This document shows positions 48,987 through 61,573 of a stretch of DNA of 64,000 nucleotides, piece after piece (the stretch's first letter is position 1; each line of letters opens with the position of its first letter). The position numbers and the translations under genes were made by a program. Source of the stretch: Gamarada debralockiae (lineage: Eukaryota > Ascomycota > Leotiomycetes > Helotiales > Hyphodiscaceae); assembly GCA_002803225.1 (NCBI GenBank), contig NXFV01000503.1, forward strand, positions 48,863 through 112,862. The letters run 5' to 3'. The notes under the pieces are model-generated. The model searched no databases. It saw only the letters and a list, made by a program, of their open reading frames with translations, and was not told where the DNA came from.

Positions 48987-51900
48987 GTCTCGTGCGGTGC
49001 CTGCAAACTGACGTTGGAAGGTGGTGGTCGCAGACGGTAGTGGGGATTGGCGAAGCGAGAAGGATTACATATCAGACGCAAAAGCGTGATCTCGAAGCCT
49101 ATTTTGGGATCGCGAAATTTAAATCAGGCCACTTTTTCAAGACGTTGGAGGGGGGTTCGGGGGTTCTGAGATTGCGTTGAGAGTGCAAAGCACTGTTGAG
49201 ACATGTTGGGCTACGTACTGTTCTTGATGACAGATTATTTCGAGACCAGTTTTCTTAAAATGAAGAACATATTTTCCGCTACTGATTTATTTGTTTGAAC
49301 GGAGATCTCATGGTTTGGGGTGTCAGGGTTGACAGTTCGAGACCTTCTGATATCAGACGATATCGTTCAGATATCGTCCTACAGCTTACTCTCCTGTCGT
49401 CGCTAAGGCGTAGGGCATGATTGAGAAGACATGGTTCAGACTCATCAAATGATCGGTAATCCGGAGAAAAGTTGCTCTTATGATAATGCCCATCTCGTGA
49501 GTGATGGAAAGAAGATACTTCTGCCAGCTCGAGTCGCAGCTTCTGTCTGGGTGAAACACATTCGAATTCAAAAGCAAGTATGAAGAATCCAGAAACTTGC
49601 CTTGTAGTAGACTCAGGATCCACTTCCATACGGATGGAGGTGTAAAGTCGTCCTTTAAATCGCACGTGCTAAAGTCCCCAAAGCAAGGCAAATATCCAAA
49701 AAAAGAAACTGATACGTGTATTAATAGAAGATCAACAAGCGACATGGAGCTCCCACATCCTCTTTGCTCCTGTAATGCGGCGCGGCTTTTGATTCTACAT
49801 GGAAATGTTCGAGATGTAAACGTTGTGGATCGAATTCGATCATTCGCGTGTTGGGTTGCAAACCCAATTCACCTCCGAAGCCCTGTAAGTACTACAATTG
49901 GTCTCGTGGCATCAAGGCCTACCGGGTAAATTGTGGCAAGGTGGCATGGCTATTGAAGGAAATTTGAGGTCCCTGAAAATACTACCTTGTCAAGGAAAAA
50001 GCCATCCGTATCGCATTTTCATATGGAAATCGAACATTTCTATCTATATTTTTACTGGCAAAAGTTAGCTCAGATCCCGCTAAAGAAATGGCCCCGCTTC
50101 TGTTCCCAGATACTTAAGAGGGCAAATTCCTTTTTCTCCTCTGGTTCGCATGCCACCAAATTTGTCCGTCTCTCCTTCATATGGAAGTGCGAGGCATTGG
50201 TTCTTGATTTGTTAGCACATATAATTTTCTCATTGCATTTTCCTATTTCAGAAATGGTTGGATAGAGATTACCACCAGTATTGGTATATTTAGTAGAAAA
50301 TACTCGAATAAGTATCATGGCCTAAGATATTTAATCTCTAACAAATTAAACAGAGGAAATATAATAATCCGTCGACAAAGGTTAAATTTGTTTAAAGGAT
50401 CTACGACTTTCTATAGCAATTAAAGTTTACTTTTGCAACTTGTAACAGGGAAGTCATATGCCGCCATACGCCGTTTACATTGATTCAAAACAGTTCTTGG
50501 AGGGAGAGACTTCGAAGAGACTATATTGAATTTAGGACCTCCTCCACGTAAAATCGAAGTCTTCTATTATCTATACACGAGGCATGCAATGTCATCGTTA
50601 AAATTTGCCTTTCGGCAAAATTCCTCCTCGACTTTGCTCTGTCATCCTGTGTCACCCACACTCAAAAATTCCCATCAAATAAATCTCACCGTGACCCAAA
50701 AATACTTCCACATCATACGAGATTTCTCAGTACTTGGAGACAGAGAAGTCATCCAAAATTGACTTCAGCATGGTTAATTGCTCCTTAACTCATTATTACT
50801 CAGTGAACCATTTACTTCAGATCTGGGCTCTCGATCTCGTGTTGTGCGTCCGTCCTCGAGATCACGAAATGCCATTGTTCCATTCAAAATCCCATGGTAA
50901 TGGGAAAGTGTCCCATTTAGTACCAGAATTCTCCTTGACATGGTTCAAGACCAATCATCACTGCAACTTTGCAGCAGGCATATTAACGATAATAATAGCC
51001 TCTTGTCTCAATAGTCTCTCGTTCCCTTTTCGCCCTCACTCACAACTGACTCGACGGGACTTCTCCTCCTCCCTTTTCGCCCATCCGGATACCGTACCCG
51101 TTGTCTCTTTTTGTAGCACCAACAACCACCGGGCCGATGTCCTCGAAAATGCGATTTACTTGAATCCCATTGCTATTCTTGAGATCAAGAAGGATGGATA
51201 CGAGACTCTTGCCTCTCGTTTTCCATAGAAAGATCCATCCATCATCATCGTTAATTATGCTTTTTGTCTGGCTCAGACGCCTCCCCATAATTAAATCGTT
51301 ATTGGCAGTCTTCAAATGCCATCACTCGTCCGGACACAATCCCCGGTTCCCCATGCCCTTCCACACCCAATGGCACAAAATGCCCACATCGACAACATCG
51401 AGGAATCAAAACCTGGATCAGATTGTCCACTCATCGGCTCCCAATCTGCCCCAACTGGTCCCTGACAGCGACATGACTGTTGTCATTCAGATTGCCCCCC
51501 CCGGCCACCGCCCCAAAAAGCGCATCGAAAAGCACATGAGGCATCGATAATTTTCCCACCCTCTACCGAGAACGCCTCGACATCGGCCGCCTTCTCTCCT
51601 TCCCGAATCTGCATCACGATGCAGTTAGACAGATGTGCGAATTTTCCAACCTAATGTTTCTCCCTTCCTAGTTCATCGACATCACCGCCTACTCGCTCAC
51701 CCACATCCACATATTCCCCATTCTTCTCTTTATACGTACACATACAGGCACAAGCAACAAAGACGCCTTTCTATTCTTTCTTAATTTTTTTACCACCCGC
51801 TCCTCGGCCTGAACCGACAAATCATTTCCTTCTTCAGTACATACTCTCCCTACGTACCCATAGGTATACATTTTGGATCTACGTACTCTGCACGAACCAC

Positions 51901-52748
51901 CGTCTAGAACACCCGGTATAAAGCAACAAATTGCCTTTTTTCATTTATTTGATATCTCGATCGTTTCTAGAAGATCTCGCCCCGACGGTACACAACCGAA
52001 CCAAACTCGCGCGCCGTCTCGAGAAGTAGTGTCCAGGTAAACCTGCGTCATCTCCCCACTACAAAACCTGACATGAGAATGGAAGGCTCAGCTTTGAATA
52101 GCCTAAGGACATGGCATTCTTAACTGCCATCAGCATTTACTGTACCTGAACTTGAACGCTGACGCTAACATAGAAGTGTCAGCGCTGTTAACATATTGAC
52201 GTTACGGCTTCCTCGAATCTCGATCAACCCTCCATACTGCTACAACATACACCATTCGAGTCCTGCATACCCACACTTGAGATACGCTACTTGCCACACT
52301 ACGAAGGACCTATATTAGCGGCAGGCCAAAGTTGCTTCCAGAAGAATATCCGATTTTGGAAATTTGTGCAAACAACGTCACGGAGAAGCCTCCTGCCAAA
52401 ATACACTTGAGTGTTGCATGTTCCAAAGTCAAATTTTTTCTGGCCTGGCTCAAAGTCTTCGACGCATACGTTTAAGTGCCGCCTGAGAGCCCTCATCGAC
52501 CTTTGACAGTAGACAGGTATACCTTGTATATCGATGCTGGTTCTGCGGTCAGTATCCAACACACTTCCTGGAGACGAACGATATTTGGGGAGTAAACGAA
52601 TTATATCTGGAAGGGTTCTTTAACATTCGGGGGAGGTGGTCAATCACCACTCGAGGGCCCCTCCTGTTCCTGGGAGGTCTTTGAAAACTTCGGATTGGTT
52701 CATGATAATTGAAAGACCTGGACGATCGGTTCCAGACAAACCTGCTGT
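48987..52748. other. Gene-poor, partly AT-rich region
   Basis: About 3.8 kb without a supportable gene. The 49.9-50.8 kb part is notably AT-rich. Minus-strand frames at 49279-49745 and plus-strand frames at 50526-51550 overlap others and lack motifs. The last kilobase, pyrimidine-rich with many short introns or uORFs possible, probably forms the promoter and leader of the HMG-box gene. Confidence 0.35.
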
Positions 52749-54481
52749 ATGACTGAATTGGGAGACATATTTGCGGAGCTGGGGATCTCTCAATATCTCC
52801 AGGACTTCCTCGATCAAGGTTTTGACACTTGGGACACAATCCTCGACATCACAGAATCCGACTTCGATGCCCTCGGTGTCAAACTCGGTCATCGGCGAAA
52901 GCTCCAGCGGAAGATTGCCAACTCAAGAGGCTTGTCCTCGGACAGGGCTTTAACATCTCCTTCTCGAAATACACCAAATGATGATCGACAAGGGGAAGAC
53001 CAGAAGCCGGGTGGCACCAAGAGCGAGGCAAAGGACGGAGGTAGTGGTCCTCACGGGGCAAAGCGCAAGTACAGGCGACATCCCAAGCCGGATGAAAATG
53101 CTCCCGAAAGACCACCATCTGCATATGTAATTTTCTCCAATAAGACGCGGGAAGAGCTCAAGGGAAGGAATTTGTCCTTCACAGAAATAGCGAAACTTGT
53201 TGGAGAGAATTGGCAGAATCTCTCGCCAGCTGAAAAGGAGCCATATGAGCAGCAAGCTTTCTCTGCAAAGGAAAGATACAACAACGAGCTGGCCGAGTAC
53301 AAGAAAACCAATCAGTACAAGGAGTACTCACAATACCTGGCGGACTTTAAAGCGAGACAGTCCAATCAGCAACAAGGTATGTTAAGACAGGCCTTCAATG
53401 GACCCTCATCATCAAATTGAGGGTACATCCTACTAACTTGCACAGTGTCCGATTTAGATGCCGCCAAACGACCGAAACTGGAGGCTCATCGGAGCACCGC
53501 AAGCAGCGGGACGACAAGCAGCGGTGCAAGTGTTCAGGGCGATACTCCGACTGGTAGAATGCGCGTCGAGTCATCTGCATCGAATACGAGCCAATGGCCT
53601 GCTCAAGAAAGCCAGCCATCTCCGCAGTTGACCGGGTTGAAGAAATTGAGTGTCGGAGTTGCCAATAGTCAGGGTTCACCAAACACGACTTCTCCCACTG
53701 TGCTTCCTGGCTATCGGGATTCTATTTTCAGTGGCGCCCATCAAACACTTACTTGGAGAGATGGGCATCGGGATGACAATAGCATACCTGGTCAACAGCT
53801 ACCTCGAATGACAAACCCAGCGGCCGCAAGGCGATCTAGTTATACCGGTCCTCCAGTTGGAGACCCTCTCAACCTCACTGGCTCACTGCAGCATGTTCAT
53901 CGTACAGGGCAAGGGCATCCACCTCCGTTACTGTCATCTGAGTCAACAGCTGGAAGGTCGTCTGGTTCATCCGGCAGCCCCGGCTCCTCGGTATTCTACA
54001 CTCCTAGGACCCCCATGGAGCCATCTCTCGACCGCGCTCTTCCTATACCCACATTATATCCTCAAAAGTCGACTGGTAGCTTTGACAATCCACATCAACT
54101 GCCCCCACTCCGTCCCCCGTCTTTGTCCCCGCAGGCGTCCATGCTTGGCTCGCAACAATCGCCAAATGGTACGTTACCGAACCGTGTGTGCCATTGACCG
54201 CTTCATCTGTCTCGTCGTGATTTCACTTCTAATATGACTGACATTTCTGCCCTGCAGGAATCCATGCGATTGTCGATTATCCTAACTCGATGGCCCCAAT
54301 GCGAGGGTACACCGCGCCGAATACGCAGCAGATACCGCCAGCCGACAATAACGATCCCAGACTTCGCGAATTCATGTCCAACAGCTCCCCAGAAGACAAC
54401 AATTTAGATCCAGTCAGCGCTTTGCTGAAGGCAGGAGAGATTGTGAACCGCACGAGTCGAAACCGGCCGCCGCCACCTTGA
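52749..54481 (+). CDS. SAM-domain plus HMG-box DNA-binding protein
   Basis: Three exons: 52749-53376, 53446-54168 and 54258-54481 (introns 69 and 89 nt); 524 aa. The first 65 residues form a sterile-alpha-motif domain (LGISQYLQDFLDQGFDTWDT then LGVKLGHRRKLQRKI). An HMG box lies near 118-186: PERPPSAYVIFSNKTREELK, then IAKLVGENWQNLSPAEKEPY. The remainder is Ser/Pro/Gln-rich and disordered. A basic patch (GAKRKYRRHPKP) precedes the box, as in sequence-specific HMG factors. The combination suggests a transcriptional regulator that oligomerises through SAM. I cannot name a characterised orthologue with certainty. The leader is long, as for many regulators. Confidence 0.88.
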
Positions 54482-55434
54482 ACACTTTTGTAACAGCCCT
54501 TTTATTTTATGATTCGAACTTCGAGACTCTGTAATAGAGTCCATTTGGTATATGTGGGAGGAGCAACGCATTGCCAAGGTTTTGAAAGTGTCCATAATTG
54601 CTTCATCGGGGATGATCTTTCTCGGCGTCAGGATGTGGAATTGGCGCTTGCGATATGCTCTTGGAATTGTGATAGCATGATGATGATTCCCCATGGTTGT
54701 TTATATGCTCCGAAAGTTACTTTGAAGTTCTGCTCAAGATTGAGTGGCGCTGAGTTGTATGAATAAAGATACAATTGCACATATTCAAGTTCAGGTTTGA
54801 AAGAGAAAGATAACTGTGAAAGGAGGAGAACGTGCAGAGGCTATAATTGGGACCCTGGAGGGGCCATCGGATATCCCTGGGACCCAAACTTATGGGGTAG
54901 ATTATTGGCCTTTCGTTAGTTGAGTACAGCTTTTGCTCAGGTCGATGGGGAGTGGAAGTAAAGGATTTCCGTGGAGATTGCGGCTTCAACTTGTAACCAT
55001 GCGTTAGCCATGTGAAAGTGTGGTGCACTTACAATCAAGGACGACCATTCAGCTTTGATATTGCCGTGAAAAGTCAGGAAAGAACCTGATGACTCTAGAC
55101 AGTTAGCAATAGAGCATCAACTTTGGAGCCTCTACTTCTTGTTGAACCGAGGAATAAGTTCATAAAGCTTAGGAATGGTAAGGAAACACTTGTATTTATT
55201 TCCTCTTCCTCGTGGTGGCGTAGGAAGCGGACGATTTCCGCCCAATACAGAAAGAGGGGACCGGCAGTAAGGTCTCACCGCCTCTAAAAAAGGCGACAAC
55301 AATGAATTTTCGAATCCGTGCAAGCAATGGCCTTTCGAAGTTAAACTTGCGCTTTTCTGCAGTTCATTGCAAAGAATCTCGAAACTCAAGCCTAATAGCT
55401 AAGCCAGCCACAACACTTCGAGACAACCTCAAAA
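54482..55434. other. Intergenic, no defensible gene
   Basis: 3' UTR of the HMG gene and promoter of mri1. A minus-strand frame ending near 54843 reads LPHKFGSQGYPMAPPGSQL and is mildly protein-like, but I found no start, intron or family. Confidence 0.35.
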
Positions 55435-57010
55435 ATGGTGGACGAGCCCCTGAAGACAGGGCTTATGGCAGACAAGAAGACGGGACTGGAGGCTATCAAG
55501 TACCACAGGGGCAAGCTTGAAGTCCTCGACCAGCTGAGACTTCCGCATGAGTTCGTCTACGACAATGTCTCCACTTGTGAGGAGGCATTCGATTGTATCA
55601 AGGCTATGCGAGTGAGAGGTATACATCTGGAGCAATGGCAAGAGGCTGTAGTTGCTAAGTCTTTTCTCAGGTGCACCAGCAATAGCAATTGTGGCAGCGC
55701 TGGCATTGGCTGTAGAATTGGATCACAAGAAGGATGGTAAGTCCCCTACATCCTTCAGCCTGGCGTCCCGACTATTCATGGCAAGTAGGAGCCGAGCAAA
55801 CGGAAGACATTGTCAAATACATCAACAAGCGACTCGACTACCTTATGGGCAGCAGACCAACTGCGGTGGACCTCTCGAATGCCATAAAGCTCCTCAAGAA
55901 GACGGCTAAAACCGCTGCCCACGACTCACTATCTGTCGATCAAACTCTCGCATGTGCAGATGTCCGACTGGCTTATATCGAAGCTGCAGAGAAGATATTA
56001 GAGGATGACTTGACTACAAACTTAGCAATTGGAAGATACGGGGCTGAATACTTGCGATCACTACAAAAGCCACATATGGCCCCCATCGACGAGACTGATG
56101 AGTTGAGATTCTTCACTACGAGCCCGCCTGGCACCCAAGGACTCCCAGATCAAGCGTACAGGAAATTAAGTGTCTTGACGCACTGTAACACAGGGTAAGT
56201 TCTCCCATCCCGTCTTTTCCCCATCTGGGCTTCTTTTCGGTGCTAAGGCTAACATCCTTCAGCTCACTGGCAACATCAGGCCACGGCACAGCACTCGGCA
56301 TAATCCGCAGTCTTCACAAGATGAATTATCTAAACCATGCGTTCTGTACAGAAACTAGGCCTTACAACCAAGGATCACGCCTAACAGCCTTTGAGCTCGT
56401 CTACGAGAAGATCCCTTCCACACTCATAACCGATTCCATGGCGGGTGCCCTATTTTCACGCAAAAAGGATGAAATGAATATATCTGCCGTGATCGTTGGG
56501 GCAGACCGAGTTGCTAGGAATGGAGATACTGCGAACAAAATTGGGACATACAGTTTGGCCGTTCTTGCGAAGGAACATGGCATAAAGTTCATCGTTGCAG
56601 CACCAACAACAAGTATCGATATCGAGACTGAGACGGGTGCTAATATTAAGATTGAGGATCGTGCCGGAAAGGAAATGACACAGATTAGTGGTGCTGTTGT
56701 TGGCAAGAATGGAGATATCGATGTGAATAACACTGCACGAGTAGCTATTGCTGAACAATCCATAAATGTGTGGAACCCGGCATTCGATGTCACACCCGCC
56801 AAGTACATTGATGCGATCATCACTGAGAAGGGAGAGGTCCTTCGGTACAAGGATAGGTTTAGCTTCATGGGTATAATGCCTGAGAAGTTCAGAGCGTTGG
56901 GGATTATGGGCGGAAGTAGTAATGACTCTGGCTGGGGTCCACAGAATGGGAATGGAATGAAGACCCCGACGAGTGAGGATATGCAGTTCCAAATGGATCC
57001 TGTTCATTGA
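55435..57010 (+). CDS. mri1: Methylthioribose-1-phosphate isomerase (Mri1/MtnA)
   Basis: Four exons: 55435-55618, 55671-55736, 55789-56194 and 56263-57010; 467 aa. The first junction recreates [20 protein letters not shown], the family's substrate-loop segment. [21 protein letters not shown] at the third junction and [20 protein letters not shown] carry the catalytic Cys and Asp regions. [20 protein letters not shown] is also conserved. The enzyme converts methylthioribose-1-phosphate to methylthioribulose-1-phosphate in methionine salvage. Intron 2 ends in tandem acceptors AAG/TAG (55785 or 55788), so one residue may vary; the TAG form is listed. A Gly/Ser/Asn-rich C-terminal extension is present. 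The next pathway gene, mde1, is 4.6 kb downstream. Confidence 0.93.
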
Positions 57011-57724
57011 GATGTGGCGTGGCTGGATCATGGATAGAAGAGTTCACGTGGACTTACTATTGGGATGGTAGAATGGTTCAACCTACACAACGATTAAACG
57101 ACTTCATGTTGATATTGCTTTGGCTCGGGGCTGGAAAATGGCTCAACGAGATGAAATAACCGTTAGACAATTCATGTTTATATTGCTTTTTCAGATGCGT
57201 AGCTTGCCCAACAGACACATCTCGGATAGAGGCACTTACTATGGTGAGATATTGGAGAAAATACCCATCTTCACTGCAGCTGAAAGATAGTATGCCAAAC
57301 CGGGTCATTATTTAGATGGAAACCGAATGATTGGAGTACTACTAAACTCCAGACCAAATTCGGGTTTTCGACACAATAGCAGAGAACGAAGTTGTCTCCA
57401 GGGGACAAAATCAGCAACCTCAATATGGTCTCAGGGGTGCTTGGGGCATGCTACGAATGACGGAGATCATGTTCATAAATCTGTACAACTTTGACAGGGC
57501 ACGGCGGGGAAGGTTCAACAGTGAAAGGAAGAAAACAATAAAAAGGAAATTCCGATTCGCCCTCTCATACTATGATAATTATAATATATGCAAATTGTAA
57601 AGCGAGGGAGAAAACAATATGGAAGAATTCATTTTTTATGCCAGTCGCAAATAGAGTTACAGAATCCCGGCCTCCCTACTGTAAAATCTTCAAGACCGTC
57701 AAAAATATATCAACAACATCATCT
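57011..57724. other. Intergenic, no gene seen
   Basis: 3' regions of mri1 and of the convergent secreted-protein gene. There is a short near-repeat: the segments around 57090-57140 and 57148-57195 share ACGACTTCATGTTGATATTG-like text (TTCATGTT-ATATTGCTTT in both). Confidence 0.4.
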
Positions 57725-58356
57725 CTAAACGCCCAAGGCCAACCTATCCAAGCCCTTTGCCGCCCTAGATTCTCTCTTATTTACCTGTTTCCGACATTGT
57801 CTTAAGCACAGACAAGCTTGGGGGCAAATCTGCACTCTGTCCCAATTGAGGGAAGAAGTCGCTCGTGCTGTCATTGTCGTTGTAACAGCGAGTACGGCAA
57901 ATCCTCCAAGGCTCGTCACATCTTGATTACAGTCACCATAGATATCGCCCCAACAATCAAGAGTGCCGATACCGTCAAAGTAGGTGCCGCAGAGATTGCT
58001 GATATTGTAGCCGACTCCAGTGCCTCCTGCTGTAACCTGGGAAATGTTAGCTGATAGTTTTTTTGGAGAATGAAATTACAGAAAAGTGAGTTTTTTGAAT
58101 GATAGGTTGGGGATGTTAGAAGGCGAGAGAGGGTGAAATATGGGAAAATATGGAAAGGTAATCGAAGAGGGAGAATGATATGCCGACGTACGAGGTTGCT
58201 GTCTTCAAGTGCAGCTAGATAGTAGGCGCTCGTGCAGTGGCCGAGCATGTTGCAGTAATCTTCCTCCATAATACCGACGCAAATCCAGGGGAATGGATTG
58301 CGGACAGCGAGTGTTGTGGTACCGAAGAGCACAAGGGATTTTGAGCTTAGAAACAT
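57725..58356 (-). CDS. Small cysteine-rich secreted protein candidate
   Basis: Two minus-strand exons, 58356-58192 and 58036-57725, with a 155-nt GTACGT...CCCAG intron; 158 aa. The start is hydrophobic (MFLSSKSLVLFGTTTLAVRN) and looks like a signal peptide. Cysteine-containing segments follow: WICVGIMEEDYCNMLGHCTS, VGYNISNLCGTYFDGIGTL and DCWGDIYGDCNQDVTSLGG. The last 50 residues are less convincing (Cys- and basic-rich) and may hide another intron or a degraded GPI-anchor tail. No domain is recognised. Secreted Cys-rich proteins of this size are often apoplastic or effector-like in plant-associated fungi, but the host relation of this organism is unknown to me. Confidence 0.55.
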
Positions 58357-58703
58357 TCTCGAGGTAGGAAGTTCAGAATGCAGATTGAAAGAAGACCAAG
58401 TCCCACAGCACTCTCTGATTAACCCAATGCACTAGCATGTTTACCCACCGATACTCCTTCTCCCCTAATATCTCATGTACTTGCTCGTAATGCAACCTTC
58501 ACATTTCACTTAATGGATTCTAAGACGTGCTTTCATAATATTTTGGCGCCTAAAATACATTTCCGCTGAAAGCTCAGTAAAAACCCTCTCCTGGAATATG
58601 CGGAAAGTGATGGAAAATGCACGTGTGTCGTCCAATTACCTACTGTAACATCCTTCCTTCCCACCGGCCCGTATCTGTTCTTGCCTCGCCCTCTATATCC
58701 ACT

Positions 58704-60899
58704 CTAAGAAGTGCTTCTAGTAGAACGCTTGTTAACCTCAGCTTTAGCCTGGTCCGCACCAGACGAGACAGCCTCGGCAACCTTGTCCTTGGCGTCAGCG
58801 GCAGTAGCCTTGACGTTTTCAGCAGCCTTCTTCACTTGAGGTGGAGGAGTAGAGCCGCTCATGGAGACAACACCGATGATAACTGCGAGAAGAGTAACGG
58901 CAACTGCGGCGAGACCACCAGCGGCTTCAGGAACGAACTTGATGGCTTGGATGGGGTCGTTCTGGGCGATGGTGAAGAAGAGGTCGAGCTTCTCGCGAAT
59001 GTAGTGGACTGGGTCGTCCATGAAGACCAAATCGGATGGGGAACGGGGTGGCTTCTTCTCATCAGCCTTGGGCTTGGATTCGAGCTCAAGGAGTTGCTCA
59101 ATGGGGTGCTTCTCGAAGAAGGTTTCTTCAGCGAACTTCTGAGCGTCCTCGATGGAGTGGCCAATGTAGATGTTGTCGAAGAGAATATCGCTCTGCATGG
59201 TCCAGATCTCGAAACCAATGGCTCCCATGGGCTCAAGGTTGGCTGGGGTCTTGTCTTCGAAGAAGTCGGGGTTCTTGATCTTTCGGGGACTGGATTCGAA
59301 GTCAGCATTGCTCGAGAAGAGGATTGAGTGGGGTTTCATTGATTTGAGACACCGAAGGGTCCCGTTGAGGAGGCAGTCTTCATGCTCAACGCCACAATGT
59401 CGCACAGAACGGGAAATAGATTTCTCAAGGGATCACTTACGCCCAAACGCCCTTATACAAGGGATTGTCAATATAGGGGGCGCTGTTTGATTTAAAGTCA
59501 GTATTACTTCATAAGGAGAGAGAGGTCCCAGTCTGGAATACTTACGTCCATTTGCCCTTGTATGCGGGATTTTTCACCATAGGCTTCTCCCACTTTCCGC
59601 ATCCAGAAACTTCATCACATTTGGGATTAGGAACGGTCGGGGCGACTGTGGAGAATTCGGAGTCAGCCATTGCTTAGTAAGAGAAGGAATGAGAGTGGGC
59701 GGGGTCTCGTGGTTTGTACATACCCCAATCTCCATCCTCCTCGTCATCCCAATCCTCTGGCTTCTCAGCCTCTGGGTCAGGAATAGTGAGGGGTTCGTTC
59801 TCAAGCCAGTCCTCAGGCATGGTAGCCTCCTCATCAACAATCTCGAATGGCGCATCCTCATCCCAGTCCTCTGGCTTGGTAGCCTCAGGATCAGGAATAC
59901 GAGCCTCATCAACCCAAGTGTCTGGCTTGGAGTCCTTGGGGTCATCAATCTCCTTGGGTGGGTTGAAAGCGGGGGAGAAGTCCTCAAGAAGGTTGGCCTC
60001 CTTAACCTGCTCGCCGTTCAACTTAATGATGACGGTGTTGTTGGGGTGGACAATCAAAGTGTAGAGCTCGGTGGTCTTGACAATTCGGGCGGCGGGGGCG
60101 GTAGAAAGGTGCTTCTCCTCGTATTCACCGGTCTTTGGGTTCTTGTGGTTGATAATGACGTGGACCTTGTTGGTGGAACCGCACTTGTCGGGGCCGAACA
60201 TGACGACGTAGGGGGAGACGTTGGAGAACTCATCCTGGTGGAGAGCCTTGTTGTCGCGGAGGAGCTTCATATAAGCACCACCACACTCAAGGCCGTCTAT
60301 GGTTCAGTGAGCAAGACCGCAATACAGCAAAGAGCTCACAAGTACTCACTCTGAAGCTTGACCTCATATTGGACAACGAGAGTCTTGCCCTTGTTGTCAA
60401 TCTTCTTTGGGAACTTGGCAGAGATGGCGTGGTGAGCAGCGGCGTTCTTGACAACAAGACCCTTGTCACCCTCCATGCCCTTGAAGACATGAGGCTCCTC
60501 TACAGCCCACTCTCCAACATATGCCCACTCCTCATCCTTGTCGGAGCCCTTGGTATCCTTCTTAGCATGGGATGGCTTCCATCGGGTCTCCCAATCATCT
60601 GTGAATTGCTCAATGAAGTCGGCTTTGATGGTGGTAGGCTGTGAAAGGCGGGGTTAGCAATCCAATTGCGAGAAGCTTCGAGGACACCTTGAGGGGTCAC
60701 AATGTGAATTGGTGTAACGTACAGTGAAGGTTGGCAATTCTGGGGTGCCAGAAGTCGCGGACTCAACAGCAGAAGAAGCCTCAGTAGCAACGCTGGAGGC
60801 AGAAGAGCTAGCTTCGCTGAGGACAGATTGAGCATCTGCGTGGACAGATCCTGCCAGCAGAGCTACAGCTGCGGTAGCGGCGGTAGCGTAGAGACGCAT
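58704..60899 (-). CDS. clxA: Calnexin, ER lectin chaperone
   Basis: Six minus-strand exons: 60899-60723, 60638-60350, 60296-59724, 59645-59546, 59482-59441 and 59289-58704 (introns 53-151 nt); 588 aa. A signal peptide ([20 protein letters not shown]) and Ser/Ala-rich linker precede the lectin domain ([46 protein letters not shown]). The P-domain has motif-1 repeats such as KPEDWDED and [10 protein letters not shown], and motif-2 repeats [19 protein letters not shown] and [13 protein letters not shown]. The latter is encoded by the two short exons 4 and 5. A membrane span ([16 protein letters not shown]) and a short cytosolic tail complete it. It binds monoglucosylated glycoproteins during folding. 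Divergent from mde1. Confidence 0.93.
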
Positions 60900-61573
60900 T
60901 GTGCAACAAGAGGTGATCTTAATGATCAAACAGATTGAAGGACCAGAAGAGTCAACTATCTAAAGAAGCCTTGGGTGCTGTTGTGTTGCTTCCAGAGCTC
61001 GGTGGATGGAGAGAAGAAAGAAAGAAAAGAGGAGGAGTTGGTCGCAAATTGTGGGAGGCTGATTTAAGTGGTGCTCGGTCGGAGTGAATTGTTTAACGTG
61101 GCCTCTTCGACAGAAATCTGGGGGCTTCGATAGGCTGAGCCGAGCTAGAGCTTGAGGGACCTTTTAGCGTGCCTGCCATTAGAGGAGATTGAATTTATGT
61201 GCCGTCAACGATACGTGTTAACTTCCCGACTCGTTAATAAGTGAATTGCGGACCAGAATTGATCAGTTCAAGTCTATGAAGAGTGAATGATGGTTTTGGA
61301 TAGCTTCAACGATGTCCGTACTCGAACAAAGGTTCACATTGTTCTTCAGAAAGGTCCTGCCATTGATCCCTCTTTCCACGTGGACTTGATTGGCACTGAA
61401 AGGTACAAGTACCGATTGCGAAATCGCAGCCTCCCCAAATCTCTTTTCAACATCCGGAACCCTCCTTCCCCCGCCCCCTCTTCTACCCAGTATCGGACCT
61501 TGCTGGTTGATTCCAACCACTCAATTCTTTTTGTACTTCCTTCCCTTCTAGTACAAGTGTGATCTTTGCAGAA
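60900..61573. promoter_or_regulatory. Divergent intergenic region calnexin/mde1
   Basis: This 674-bp spacer contains both promoters. A plus-strand upstream frame of 91 codons (ATG 61287, stop 61562) ends 11 bases before the mde1 ATG, in another frame. It could be a uORF in the mde1 leader or simply chance. Confidence 0.4.

Noticed and set aside
49279..49745. Minus-strand open frames of 119-128 codons
   Set aside because: There is no recognisable domain, composition is non-coding-like, and the two frames overlap.
58617..59327. Plus-strand open frame of 236 codons rich in Val/Leu/Gly over calnexin
   Set aside because: It is antisense to the calnexin C-terminal exon, and its composition is explained by that.
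59689..60354. Plus-strand open frame of 221 codons with LWLGSL-like repeats
   Set aside because: The repeats mirror the calnexin P-domain KPEDWD repeats on the other strand.
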